Of a stretch of DNA of 64,000 bases, positions 48,251 through 62,400 are shown piece by piece. A program made the position numbers and the translations under genes. The stretch's first letter is position 1, and the number at the start of each line of letters is the position of its first letter. The stretch is from Dillenia suffruticosa (lineage: Eukaryota; Streptophyta; Magnoliopsida; Dilleniales; Dilleniaceae). The notes beneath the pieces were generated by a model, which was not told the DNA's origin, searched no databases, and worked only from the letters and a program-made list of their open reading frames with translations. Where the stretch lies: positions 18,952,500 to 19,016,499 of the forward strand of contig JAVTVX010000013.1 of assembly GCA_033439265.1 (NCBI GenBank), read 5' to 3'.

Positions 48251-48368
48251 ACTAGATTTGAAACAAAAAATTAACATTATTTAGATAATTTGGAATTAAA
48301 ATAACATTATTTTTGTAAAAAACCTGAAGTCGTGGTACTTCAACAAATGTCACGTTTCTTTTACAAGA

Positions 48369-50280
48369 ACTTTTAAATGCAAAATGTGCCAAGAAAAATC
48401 TTAAAAAACCAAATAATATAAAAAATAACGAACCTTAGAGTTGGCATTAGTTTTGTATTTTCTTAATGGATGGAAATATATTTTAATTGGATATTTAGAT
48501 GAATTTAAATATAATTATTTTGGGTCTCCGTAAAGATAATACAAAATTCTAATTTTGGTGTTGAAAAGAAAAATTCAAACTTTGGGATCATCCCAAAATT
48601 ATTTTTGATCTTGGGATTTTGATTGTAACGTCAACGCCACAATCCATGATTTTTCTTTCTTTTTTTTTCTTTTTAATTTTTTGGTCCGATGAATTTGAAA
48701 CTCTTACCGGGGATAATGATTTTGGATGTGTTATATTAATCCACAATTTTGAGCTTATAAGAAATTACTTTAGAGAATGAGCATGCCCCCCAAAAAAAAA
48801 AGAAAAACGTAGTGCTAGGTTAGGACAAAATCCCTAATACTGAAAATGGTTTTGAGGGAATCCTGAAATTCAGATTTTTATCCTTATGAACACCAAAATT
48901 AAGAATTTCTCTATTATTTTTGTTCATTAAGATCCAAATAAAACAATAAAATTTCAGTTCATTGAATTTAATTATGGAGTTTATTTGCAAATAAACTTTA
49001 ATATTTGGAAACAAAAATTAAAATGTAAAATTTAATTGAAATCATATGCTTGGAAGCAAAAAATTAAAATATGAAATTCAACTGAAATCGTGGGAACAAC
49101 TAAAATAAAATAAGGAATTTATTTTAAAAATTTTTAATTACTTAATTATTCCTTATTTTTTCTTTTCTTTTTTTTTTATTTTTTGGTTTTAAGAAGAGAT
49201 AAAAACAACGAATCTCTGAAAGAGATTAAATGTCTCATATCCCTCAAAAGAAGACTATACATTTCATCAGGGGTAGAGTAAAACTTATGAACCCCTGGGG
49301 AGCTTTTGACCTATCTTCACAATAACATCGACATAAAAATTTTTTTATCTTAGTACGTGTTAAATATCGTAAACAAAAAATTTATGAATTCACATTGTAA
49401 ACCCTTTTCTTTTCTCATTTTTCAATAGATTATGATAAAATTATAATTGAGAAATAAAGTTAGGTAGACCCACAAACTCTTTTCGAGTTTATTTGTAAAA
49501 TTCATTTTTTTATAAAATTAGAAATAACCTTTATATTATCCTATTGGTTCCACAAACACACTTCCTTCTTTTCTAGTGCTCCGAGGCACTGGCTGCTGTC
49601 TCATTTGTTTTTGTTTTGTTTGTTTGTTAGTTTTTTTTGTTTTCATATTTTGCACACTTACACCGGTAGGTTATTCCATGCGCAACCCATTTTTCCGCAA
49701 GTGCATAATTAGAAAAATTTTAATTTTTCAAATTATCTTTTTTTTTATTATTTATAAATGGGATAGTTCCTATATTCCACATTTACATCAGACATTTACC
49801 TTTTGAAAATTAAAAAAAAATTAGGCAATTTTTTCTTAAAAATTTAAGTATATTTAATAAATAGTATCAAATAGATTTTACTTCAAAATTTTAAAATAAG
49901 GTAAAAGAAGGGAGGAAAAAAATAAAAAATATGAAAAAATTATATGCTTTTTTCAGCTTTTAAAGGTTAATTTTCTTTCTCCCCTTTGTCTAAACCGGGG
50001 AAGTAAGAGAAATTATTATCAAAAAATTTGTAAAAAGTACTATTTTATAATTTATCCATAAAAAAGTGAAAACTAATTTTTCAAAAGTAAAATTTGATTT
50101 TTAAAGTATTATTCTGTTGGAGTTGGTAAATATGGATTCGACCCGATAGCCGACCCACTTTAGAATAGAACGTCTGCACTGCGTGGCCCGCAAGCAAATT
50201 ACCATTTCAAGTAAAAATTTGTAGAAAAAACATAATCTTCCCTTTATTTTTTCTTTCTAAATTTAAGGGAAAAATATTAT
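48369..50280. other. AT-rich intergenic stretch upstream of eRF3
   Basis: No exon-like signal. Homopolymer-rich DNA with short open frames (48820-49014, 49576-49806) of no recognisable family. The right part is the eRF3 promoter side. Confidence 0.5.
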
Positions 50281-50287
50281 TATATAA
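50281..50287 (+). promoter_or_regulatory. Candidate TATA box of eRF3
   Basis: TATATAA lies about 150 bp upstream of the proposed start codon at 50433, followed by a CT-rich leader (50346-50400) common in plant housekeeping genes. TTAGGG-containing telo-box-like words near 50503 and 50530 fall in the first intron. Support is positional only. Confidence 0.35.
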
Positions 50288-50432
50288 GCATATGTACATG
50301 TAAAATAACAAGCGATAGCACCACAAAATTGCAGCTTTCGGATCCCCTCCCTCCCTCTCTTCTCATTTCAGGTTTTCTTTTCTCTCTCATTCTCTTGCGT
50401 GCGACCTACGCCGACTGCTCGCTGTCTCCACC

Positions 50433-53400
50433 ATGAACGGTTATCTCTATCTTTCTTTATCTCTCTATCTTTATATCTCTATCTGTGCCATCTTGTGCCG
50501 AATTAGGGTTTTTTTATCTGGATTTTGTAGGGTTTTGTGTTTTTCTGAGAACTCTACGTGTTCAATCTGAAGTATTGGAAATCCTATCTCGTTGAAACTC
50601 AGCAATGGATAAATTGATCTCTTTCTCGTGCTTTGCTGTTGCCAATCTTTTTTCCCCTCACTTTTTGAAGAGAATACATCTTTCGGTATTGATTGTTAAG
50701 ACTATAACTTGTGCGAGGAGAGATTCTAAAAAATTTTGATAATGCTTGTTCGAAAATTTCGTTCCCAATATGGTTTTGTTTTAGGTTAAATCTCCAAAAG
50801 GGTTTATATTTTCATTTTATTTGTGCATATTTTAGACTAGCAACGCTATATTTGCATTATTCGAAGCATGATTTAGAATGGCACTTATTTTCGTTTGTGG
50901 ATTTTCTTTTCTTTTTTTTTTCCCATCAAATTCTGGTATAAAATGAAATTAATCTATCTGGATTGCCAAATAGGGTCCTCGATTGCAAATATATCTAATT
51001 AAATAACTTGGCTCTTGGGAATACTGCTGGATAATGACAATTTTATCTGCAGATTTTTTTTGGTACCACATTTCATGTGTGATGTGGTGCATGTTGGAAA
51101 AGGTTCATAAATATTTCATGATTGGGGTTTGTCTGTGGAAGGAGAAAAGTGTGGTAATTAGGTTACAAAGTTAGATTATACTTCTTGTCAGAATTCATGT
51201 AAGAATGCTGTTAAGCAAGCGATGCGTGTCCCTGAACTAGCTTATAAAGTGTGTTGTTTTGGCACCACGATGGGCTCATGATGTTTACATGTGGAAAACC
51301 CTTCTTAATTGGTTCTTGGTGGTACCTTCATCATTCATAAGTGCCTGTGACTCGACTCAACTAAATTGTAACTCGAACTATTTGGATCTGGACACATGGA
51401 TTGATTTGATGTATGACCTAGCAAATTTTCTCTGAGTTTGTATTATTAAAATGCTAAATGCTTTCACATGTTTCTAGTTACTCAATTCAAAGTTCAAGGT
51501 TGTGTCCTATTGAAATTGGTGGAAATTTATGAAAATAAGGAACTGAGTTGTTCTTTCAATGGCCAGATCTTGAGGAGGAGATCCGGTCTTTGCAGCTGGA
51601 TACGGCAGGTACTAATAAGAATTGATTTTTTTACTTTTTGATTTTGTGATATCATTTTGATTTATGGATCCCAAATGCATGGTGGTAAAGTCGGGATCCT
51701 ACTTGGTCAATTTCAAGGATAAGCTCATACAATCGGGTTAAGATTCTATAAAACAAAGTCTTTGAATTGAAGTGGCTATACAATTCCATCATATCAATGA
51801 GATTTCAATGACTATACGCCAGCAACATTCGTCTTAAGAAAATAAATTTCCATGGAGATATATCTCCTACCGCTGCTTGAAAGACAAGATTGGTTGTCTT
51901 CATGTTTTGGTGGGTGGGAATTAAAATAGTTGGAGCCTAAAAGGGAAAAACATTATTATGACGAGATATTTGACTTAGGTTTCTGTATTTCCCTCTATAA
52001 TTAAATGTGGGCTGTTATGAACATTGCAGAAGAGAACAACGAAATGCCAAGCACAGAAGATGCACAACCAGAAGAACCAAAGCTGGATAAAATTGAAGAA
52101 GGTAAGCATGCTCTCAAAATTTTTATTCGGGATAAGTATGTTCTTGTCCTTTGTGTGTCCGCGAGAAAGTTTTCCTTTAGGTTATTCCTGTGCTCTCTTT
52201 ATTTCTATACTACTTTTTTCATGGTTCTTTTGGAATGATTTAGTTATTGGACATTGTTGTGTATTGGTTTCTTTGTGCATTTAAAACTCTAACGTATTTG
52301 CTCATTAGGTCACAGGGATAATAGCCCGTAAAATTAGAATCTATATTTGTGAATTTATGTTGTTGATATTCCACATTGACATGAATGAGCAATAGGCCTG
52401 TAGAACTAAGTGAGGTGTTAGTTGACATGCTCTTATATGCCCTAACATAGTGTTTCTCTTTCAATGTTCAAAGACATCTCTACAACCTCTGAAGAGCTGA
52501 GTACCCAATGGAGATGGCCTTGCAAGTTGTTCCTGGAAGAGGAGAGCATTACAGCATAATTTTGGCTTAGATCTTTATAAAATAGCTGGTCCCAACTTTA
52601 TCTGATAATGGTCCTGGTTTTTGTTCTAGTGCTAGAGGAATTGACCCCTGGCCTGATGGAGACATGGGGTTTGAATTCCGATTCACTCATAGGGAAGTAA
52701 TGGATAAAATAATGGATCTTATTATGGCTGAATTTTGGTTTTTTGTCAAAATTTCTTGCTCTACTAAGCTTTTGGTTAGGGGTGCAGATCTCAAACCCCA
52801 AAATTCAAGAATAAACATGTCTGGGCTATTGACAAGAATAATCATGGAACCTGAATTGATGCAAGTATACGGATGGCTTCACTCGTAATCTGATAATATG
52901 GGAAAATAGTCCTTTCCGCTAGGCATGTTTAGTTTTTACTTCTTTCTTCCAATTGAATTATGCAGTTTTCTTCTGGAAAATATTAGGTGTTCCGCAGAAA
53001 CTAACTAGCTCATATACATGCATTTTAATACTAATAAAAGAAAGAGAAAGATGTACCTCCTTAATTTGCAAACTGTGGTAACATCAACTACTGATTTGTA
53101 TGGGCTAGATTTGAGCTACATTTTATACAATTTTGATCCGCATCAACTAAAGCCGACTTTACTTTCCTCATCAATTGTAAGAAATATATCAAATGATGAC
53201 ACAAGCTGAAAAGCAACTCATTGATCATAGTTAGTTTGTCAGGATAAACAAAGATTCTAGTTTAATGTGAATGATCAGAGGTTGTTTTACACTGTTGTTG
53301 TGAATCTGACTGATACTAGCAGAAGGTTTGTGTGGAGGCCGTAATGCAGAACATGTGAAACAGGAAGATGTTGGGGTGATGGATAAAATGGAAGAAGGTT

Positions 53401-56400
53401 GGTAGACAGGAGAACTAGACTCTGATTGTACTATTGTTATTGTTGTTTATGATTGCACGTGAAACACTTGCTTGTCTAATGAGGTGAAAATTTATTGTTT
53501 CTTTTGTTCTGCCACATTTTGTTCATTGTCACTATTCTTTCTGGAAGTTTTCATGTGGCTATTCTGGTCCAGAGGGTTGGATTTAGCATATCCCATAATA
53601 TTTAATTCTCTACTTATAATGTGATTGGTGCCTTGCGAAATTATTATTAAGAATTTATGCTGTCAAGACCCCTTCACTTAAGTGTAAAGTGGAGCCCTAC
53701 TAATTTTATCTCCCTGCTGAAGTTCCTTTTCTTTGGTAGCCTGGGGGAGTTTGATGGGTTCTTTCTCATTATTCTTTTGAGAATGCATCGTCCTGTTAAC
53801 TTTTTGCCTTTTATTTTCTTTGTAATTTCTCTCATCTTATTTACTACCACAAAGGGGGAAAAGTCACCTAGAGAAGATATGGTCATTACTCACAATTTTG
53901 ATTGCTTAGTTGTTGAACTATCTCTCAGAAAGGAGAAGTCATTTAGAGTTTTATCTCAGAAAGGAAAAGTTTTCCTTTGGTCTCTTCTAAACATAGTGGT
54001 CTGAAACTAAATTTTATCGTGATCTTGATCTTTGAAAGGTGTTTAGATGGTCTTCCCTGCCTCCTCAAATTTTGTTTTGTAGCATGATCTTGATCAGTAG
54101 CTTGTGAGTAATGAAATTGTTTCTTTATTATTCTTTTTTATTTTTAAAAGAACTATAGGAGCACTATAAGAATTTGATTCGATAGTTCAGAGGTCAATTT
54201 TACTTTTTGTGACTGCAGACATGAAGGGTGAGACTCATACAGGCTCACAGTCAGTGCAGGTGCAACAAAGAGGTGCACTTTTTTTTTGGTTCCTGTGTCT
54301 CAGATCTTTTCTTTATTTTTAATTTTTTTTTTCCATTTGCCATGTTTGTTTATGATATTACAATTTACATGTGCATGGGTTCTAGATATAAATTTCTGTG
54401 GTCTTAAGCATTGTAGTTGCTCTAGATTTTGACCTTCTTTTTTGGGTTGCTGTTAGCAGTGAGAGAGAAGGAACCGGCTCCAGTGCAAATCGAGGATGAG
54501 TTGATGGAAGAAAACAAGAAGCGACATTTGAATGTTGTATTTATTGGCCATGTTGGTATGTCGATCATCATACTACTTTAATGTGAACTCTTTTGCAATA
54601 TTTTTTCTTTTATTCTTTCCTGTACGTGGCATTTCCACTTTTTGTTTTTCCTTCTGATACATTTATGAAGGCATAGACAACTTCTCAGTTGGAGTTTGTA
54701 TATTGGCTCATTTGACTGCTGTTCTACCTCTGGCATCCAAAAATGCATTTTTTCCTTAAATGTTACAGCTACATAAGATTTTAGTTGTATTTTGGATGTG
54801 CATGGTCTACAAGTAGTTTAAAATTCAGACCTCAGATTGATGTAGAATTTCAAGTTTCCCATTTGCATCAGTAGTTAACTTAAAATTTTATCTATATTTA
54901 TACCTTACTCTGTCTCAGTTTAGCTAACTTTTTTGGGGGCCTTTTTTTGTCCCAAAAATGAGTATCAATGTTTACTTCATCAATATAATAGAATAGTAAT
55001 TTTACTATTTTACCCTGTAAAAATAGAAAACAACTTCATAAGTGGTGCTTTTGGAAAGGAAATGGCATTTGTCTGGTAAAATCAATCCAATTATTGGTAT
55101 TTTCTTTGTGTGAGTGCATGTGCGCATGTGTGGTTTGGTTAAAATGGGACATGGGGTGTACTATATGGGAAAGTGGCTAATTGCATTTTTATTGTTCAGG
55201 ACTCGCTCAAAGATTCTGTTTGCATATAAACTTTACCATTTTAGTATTCTAATATTCTACAACTGTTTGAAATCCAAATGCAATTGACTCACAGAGTTGA
55301 ATGGAAGTGAATCACAAAAGTTATAGAATTTTAGTATATTCTCTATTTCTTAGTATTTAAAATCTAATTTATTTTTGGATTCCACATGTTGAAGCCCTCG
55401 TATAAATCATCATGGGTGAACATGTGAGGGAGTGTCTTAATATATAAAAGTAATAAAGCACCTCACTCTTATCAGCTTAAGGTTCTGGAGGTGTGGGTTG
55501 CGTTTCACAGTCAATGACGCCATTGGGTATTTTCTGTTACTTAATGTTGTACTTTGGTTTACAAATGTTTTGTTGGATTTATTAAACTCAACTCTTAAGA
55601 ATGAGTTAGGCTTGTCTTAGATGTGGCCTTCTATAAATGGTGATTGCTTATGTTAAGATGAAATAGCAAAAAACTCACAAAAAAGCCCAAGTCATGCCTC
55701 TTTGGTAAAACAAATAATATATACTGGTCTAGTGTGATCCATTGTGCTGTATAGATTGTGGCTTGTTTCATGTCTCGGTATCATACTTGGTCTAGTCTAG
55801 TGAAATCTGTCCTGAGTTTTAAGATGAGGTCTTTGCATGCTTCACTTTGGGAAAGATGTAGCTGTCTAAAAGTTGTGTCACAACATGCATGCTGATCTTT
55901 TTTATGCTAATGCCATATTAAAATCTTGCTAGTTTATACTCTCTCTCTCTCTCTCTCACTCACTCTCTCTCTTTCTGTGCATGCTTCTCTTTGAAGTTGC
56001 ATTTTGTTTTCTGTAGTGGGGTTAAAATCTTGTTTTAATAACCAAAAGTTTCTACATCTCAACTTAAAATGAAGTCAGGCTGATAAGCTACCAATGGTCA
56101 AATTTTGAAAATTTTCTTCTAGATGAATACTCAGTTTCTCTGTGTCTGATTTGTTAATATTTTGATTTCACATGAATTATAGTTGATTGATTGTTTTGGT
56201 TGATATATAGTGTAGTTATGGCCACATGTTTAGATAATTGCCTTTTGGTTGGGCTCAGATGCAGGGAAGTCCACTACCGGTGGACAAATCCTTTTCCTTA
56301 GTGGCCAAGTTGATGACAGAACCATACAGAAATATGAAAAAGAAGCTAAAGACAAGAGCAGAGAAAGTTGGTGAGTAATTGTTTCAGCCCTCATGATTTC

Positions 56401-59400
56401 CAGCTACACCCCCTCTGATTTGATTTTTGGTGGCTCAGTAATGTATCTCATGTATACATGGCTGTCTACATTGCTCTTCATTGATTTCCTTGTCTATGTC
56501 AGTTTCTTTCCTCATGATTTCCAGCTACACTCCCTCTGGTTTGATTTTTGGTGGCTCAGTAATGTATCTCATGTATGCATGGCTGTCTACATTGCTCTTC
56601 ATTGATTTCCTTGTCTATTTCAATTTCTTCTGTTCTGTTCTCTATCTTTCTTCTTTGGAAAATGGAAATAGCCTGACAATTGCAAAACATGGGAAAATAG
56701 TTTAAATGGAAGGAAAAAATAAACTGCAAGGCTTAAGGCAGATGTAAAATTTTTCACACCAATTTTTAGTTTGATATGCATTTTCCACATTTTAAGGAGT
56801 CTGATTTCACAAGGATTTACCTCTTGTTTCTATCTCAACATTTATCTTGAAACAATTAATAGATCAGATTCAGCCGGATTCTTTAAAGAAATTTTGTATT
56901 TTCATTTGAACTACCTTCAAAATAATTCCAGACCTCATGATATGATTTCATTTTGCTAGAATATGCTTCTTATTCACTACCAAAATCTTTTTGCATCATG
57001 TGTGCCTATGCTATGGCCAACCGTATGTTAGACTCACACCATTTATAACAAAAAATTTGTGTGATATTCAAGAACATTTTTCCTTTGCGTTTTAGTTCTA
57101 TTGCCCACAAAATATGGAAGTGATCAGCTTGATCCAAAATTTTTGATAATTCTCTTTGCATGACTTTCTTTCTCTTGGATTACTCTAACCCCTTCGGTTA
57201 ACGCCTCTATGTGCTAGGTATATGGCTTACATTATGGACACCAATGAAGAGGAAAGAGTAAAGGTATTTTCAATCATTTAAGATGAATGATTTGTTGGTC
57301 AGGGGAATGTTGTACTTGCTCTCCATTTCACATTGTTAATCTCTAGTTGCCTGCTCTGAATTAGTATTAAATATTTGGCTGAGCTTTCATCTTGTTTCTT
57401 GTTGTATGCACCATGATTATTTCAGGGAAAGACGGTAGAAGTTGGGAGGGCTCATTTTGAGACTGAAACAACACGATTTACTATACTGGATGCTCCGGTA
57501 ACAAATCTCTATCTTTAATGCCAATTGGTATTTTTGGATTGGTGGTCAATGTTGTTTTGAGAAGCATATGCTATTTAAAAATGAAAGTCGTGCAGTCCAA
57601 TGCCTTGTTGAGTGCTTGCCAAAGACATCTCAAATACATTATGTGTGCTTACATTTTTTTTAAAAATTCTTTTGAACTCCAGGCATTTTTGAACACTTAT
57701 CAAATACTTCTTTTATGCTTCTAGGCAGTGCCATATTGACTGCTAAGTAGCAGTTTTAGTAACTACTGGGGTTTATGTGGCCTGATATTGGGGGCATTAT
57801 GGTTGTTGTGTTATGCACCATCTTATGCTGATGTTTCTGTGTCTATGCATCCTAACTTACCTTTGCGTATTTCATGGGTCATCTTTGACACACGCTTAAT
57901 GTGATCCATGTCTATAAAGTATATGTACTTTTTTTTTTCTTTGGGGGCGGGCATTTATGTTGGTCTTCAATCACTCTTAAGATGCTATTTCCCGTCTCCT
58001 CATTCTTCTTTTTTCTTTTCCCATTCAAGTCAATTTTTCCTTGTGCTTCCCCTCTCCAATCTTTTCTTATACGAAAAAGTGTAATATGCATTTCTTATCG
58101 TGGTTCCATTTTGTTTCAGGGTCATAAAAGTTATGTTCCAAATATGATTAGTGGGGCATCTCAAGCTGATGTAGGCGTGCTGGTAAGTTGTAGGGGTTTT
58201 TTAATGGTAATGTTTACTTTGGATGAGTAAGGAAATCATTTACTAAGACTCTGTGCTTCTCCAGGTAATATCTGCACGGAAAGGGGAATTTGAGACTGGG
58301 TATGAAAGAGGTGGGCAGACCCGTGAACATGTGCAACTTGCAAAAACCTTGGGGGTCTCTAAGCTGCTTGTGGTTGTGAATAAAATGGATGAGCCTACTG
58401 TTAACTGGTCAAAAGCAAGGTAATCTGTGTGATTGTTTGACATGTGTTAATATTTGGACTAGGTGAATTAATCTGTCTGCTATATTTGTTGATACTGAAA
58501 ATTGCGAATTGTAGGTATGATGAGATAGAGGGAAAGATGATTCCTTTCTTAAGATCATCAGGTTACAATGTGAAGAAAGGTATTTATGGGAATATTTCTT
58601 GCTTCTTTCTTGGCAATTGATGACATGCACACACACGCATACACATCTTAATGTCGCTATCTTGCTTTTTACAATGTCAAATCCCCTTTTATGAATACAA
58701 ACTGAAGAATATGTACTTGAGCTTGCCTTCTTTGTACTTAAGCTCAGTATTTGCCTTTCGTTGCGGTTGAGTCCTGATTTATTTGCTGCAGCATTATTAT
58801 GCACTTCTACTTGTTGCAGGGTGCTTGATGCTTAAGCTTATGTCTAGTTCCAAAAATATTAAGTTTTTCTTTCTAGAATTTCCGAGGTTTATAGTCTTGT
58901 TTTGATTGATATATCAATAGTACAAGATGGTAATCATTCAGATGAACCATCACAATTTTCCAGTAGGAGCATTGGATACATCAAATGTACTTTTAATATT
59001 ATGGATTAGAGGACATTAGCTTGTAGGAAGAATCTGTCTTTTGTAGACTTATTGAAGAGTCTTCTGTCAATTGCCATTCTGCGCTTTATTAAATCAAGAC
59101 ACTCCAAAATGATACCCGTGTTACTTTCTGACTTCAAGACCAATTCAAGAGTTGTCTGACACTCAAATAAACGCATATCACTCCCTCTGTGTGGTTTATG
59201 AAATAATACCGGACGCTTATAAATCTTAGATATACTTAGCAGTTGTCATTTAAATAGTTGGATGCTTTTACTCATTAAATATTTAAGAAATCTCTTGTTC
59301 TAGGGTGAATCGTCAAAACTGCAGCATGTAAATAAAATAACCTGCTTAATTCCTAGCGTTGACATGTTTACAGGGAAAATTATTAGTATAGCATGGATTT

Positions 59401-62400
59401 TATTACTGGCTACAACTAGATGATATTTTTGTCACGAGGTGTCTTCCTTATTTTTAAATTATTGTGCTACTTAAGTCCTTAGAAATCTGTTGATGACAGC
59501 ATTACTTGCAGAAGTCTAGATGAGTTTTGTTTTCATTCAGTTGTGTCAAAGAATATTGTTCTCTGTGTTGAAGTCTACGGGTCAGCAAAGCACTTTATTT
59601 TTTGGAACAATGTTTTACAGATCTCTTTCCTTTTCCCTTTTTTACTTTTCTTGGCTCCAAAGTTTGTGGAATTCCTTAAGGGTGGTTGCCTCCACACTTA
59701 GCATCTTAATGACTCTTATATTCTGCCTTTATTTGTCAAAGACATAATACTACTGTAGATATTCTGAAGCATTGAATCCACCTTGCAGATGTTTTATTTC
59801 TCCCAATATCCGGTTTGGTTGGCTCAAACATGAAAACAAGAGTTGATAAAAGTGTGTGTCCTTGGTGGGATGGTCCATGCCTTTTTGAAGCCCTTGATGC
59901 TGTCGAAGTTCCTCCCCGAGATCCTAGGGGTCCATTCAGGTAATTATGATAAAGGAAATTTTGAGTCCCATATCTGTTGAGTAGGTATATTTCTGGTTTC
60001 CAACAACTTCCATTATAATTTGTTTACGGATTTAGACTTCATCAGAGGTGAAGAGCACCAAACCCCCTGGCAGCCAAAAAAAGCTTTTTTTTCTGGCTTT
60101 ACACTCACTCCATGGCTGTATATGTGCATGCTTGCCATATGCATACTAAAGTGGATGTCAGTTTGCATCCCCTTTGTCAAAAAGTGTTATCTATTTCTCT
60201 TTCTGATCCCTGATTTGAATACCTTTTTTTAAAATTTTGCTTTGTTTACTAGGTAAAAAAAAAAAAAGGTTTCGCTTAAAATTTTATTTCTAATGAGTTT
60301 GCACATTTTTGGTTTCCTTCATCCATCAAGTGTTATTGACATATTAACTTGTAGGTTGCCTATTATTGACAAGTTCAAGGACATGGGAACTGTTGTTATG
60401 GGGAAAATAGAATCTGGCAGCGTCCGTGATGGTGATGCCTTGTTGGTCATGCCCAACAAGGTGCTGATTCTTTCCAATCTGGTCATATTTCCTCTTTCCT
60501 TTCTACTTTACCATGACAATTTTAACTATTGTGTTTTTGTTATATCTATAGTCTCAAGTGAAAGTTATTGCCGTATACTGTGATGAGAACAAAGTTAGAG
60601 TTGCTGGGCCTGGTGAAAATGTACGAATTCGATTGTCGGGCATTGAGGAAGAAGACGTATTAACTGGTTTTGTGTTGTCAAGTATTGGTAAGAATGTCCG
60701 AAACTAACATTCGTATATGAAGTTTTCTTTTCCCATGTCTAGGGTTTTTTTGGGGGGGGCTCCCTTTACTTTTTTACTGATATCCTTTTTGAATTTGTTT
60801 TACTGGACTTGATATTGAGCTATAATGAAATTTAACAATGTAGAAAAGACATAGCGAAGAAGTGTCGACTTTTCAAAGTGGAAGTCGTTCCCATGGCTGG
60901 CGGACACTTGCCTAACATTTGTTGGATAATGCCACACAGCATTGTTTTTTCGTCTTAAATACCTTTTTAGATATCTCATACACTGGAGATGTATTTTATA
61001 TATTAGTCCTTAATACAGTTTTGTTTTAGATTTCTATAGGAATCTCTTATTCAAATGAAGATTTGACCATCGTCATGGAGGTTATTTGCCCAGTTTAAAA
61101 TATTTAAAGGAAAAATTATTTACATGAAATGATATTGATTTCATGGGTTTTCCATGTTGCCTACACTATTGTTATTACTTTTGTGAGAAGTTACTGGATT
61201 GGCTTTCCATATCATTTTGTGTCTGGCCATGGTTCTTTGCTATTTTTGGATTTAAACTAATGACATTGATTTGTGGAAATCATTTTAATTTTAAGGAAAG
61301 GGCAACTTGGCTCCTTCTGGTTTGCTCTTTCTAAAGGTTCAAAAACTGGCAGAGTCACCGTTGTAATTCTTAAGTCATTGGCATTTCGTCCCCCCTTGTA
61401 GGTTTTAGTGGCTAAAAAAACATGTATAATGCATCAGCAACCTTATACTATTGAAACAAAACCCTAGATTTGTTAATCAAACTCTGAATTGATTATGTAT
61501 ATAAATTTCATTATAATTTTTAACTCAACATTTTAGTTTTATAAATTGGTCTTTGTAGTTAAATTTGTGATATATTAAGGATTTACTTTTGAGTGAGGCT
61601 GTGGTTCAGATGAAAAGCCTTTGTGGTCTCACATGCCTTTTCGTTTGTTAGAAGTTGGAAGCGTTGTTGGAATAAAAGTCTCTAACCATAACAGGGTTCT
61701 TTCCGAAACATTAATTTTTCAAAGTGGCTGGTTGTTATCTCTCCTATGTATTGGTTTGGGGGCATTAGAGTGTAAGGGGATTTGATGAAGATGACTGTTA
61801 AAGCCTAATGTGGAGAATTTAGGACTAGTTTGATATCTTAGTTGGGTGAGGGTGATATGCACTTGAATATTATTAGAAAGAATTATTTTAGAAAGTGCAT
61901 ATCCTTGAAAAGACATCTTTTAGAAAAATATTTAGAAACGAGTAAAAATGAAATATTATAGGAGAAATAGTAGTTTTTTTATTTTAGTTGATAACAATCT
62001 TTTTAAAATTAGTAGTTACTTAAGTTTTGGGAATCTTTCATATTAGGAACGATTTTAGAGGTTTGTTTTTAGTAAAAATTTTATTTTATTGTAAACCCTA
62101 GTTTCTCCTATTTAAAGGGGATGTGATTAATAAAGAGGTAAGTCGAAATTCTAATAGTAGTGTGGTAGGAAACTTGTTAGGGAACAAGTTTACAGCCATC
62201 AAACCTAGGGTCTAAGAGAGGAAAAACTCTAGCAAGGGAAGAGAGGAATTCCCTTCAGGGTATCCATCGACTAGATCTTGTACTAGGACCCATATCAATT
62301 TAGTATCAGAGCCGGGCATTATGGAAAACTCTGCAGAATGGTTTAGCCGGATGGAGAGATTCATAAGGGAATTTGAGCAGTGAATGGAGCAACTAATGGA

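Larger units (their letters stand above)
45878..48368 (-). mobile_element. MULE-like DNA element with long inverted ends and a plant-mobile-domain remnant
   Basis: The left end (about 45878-46005) and right end (about 48230-48368) are inverted copies over roughly 120 bp. For instance the left TACGAAAATAATGATATTTT, complemented, aligns to the right AATAACATTATTTTTGTA. Inside, on the minus strand, broken frames at 46980-46500 carry the plant mobile domain (PMD/MAIN-like) pattern: ENEIVRYYFPERVFRQFGL, then LHWTDQH, then SRDWTRENMRYIY. PMD genes occur in MULE and some gypsy elements, so class is inferred from the inverted ends. Seven 27-bp palindromes lie just inside the ends. No 9-bp target duplication could be fixed. 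Confidence 0.65.

Noticed and set aside
52664-52888. Possible extra eRF3 exon in intron 3
   Set aside because: An open 74-codon frame is present, but no splice pair would keep the phase and no eRF3 homologue has such a sequence.
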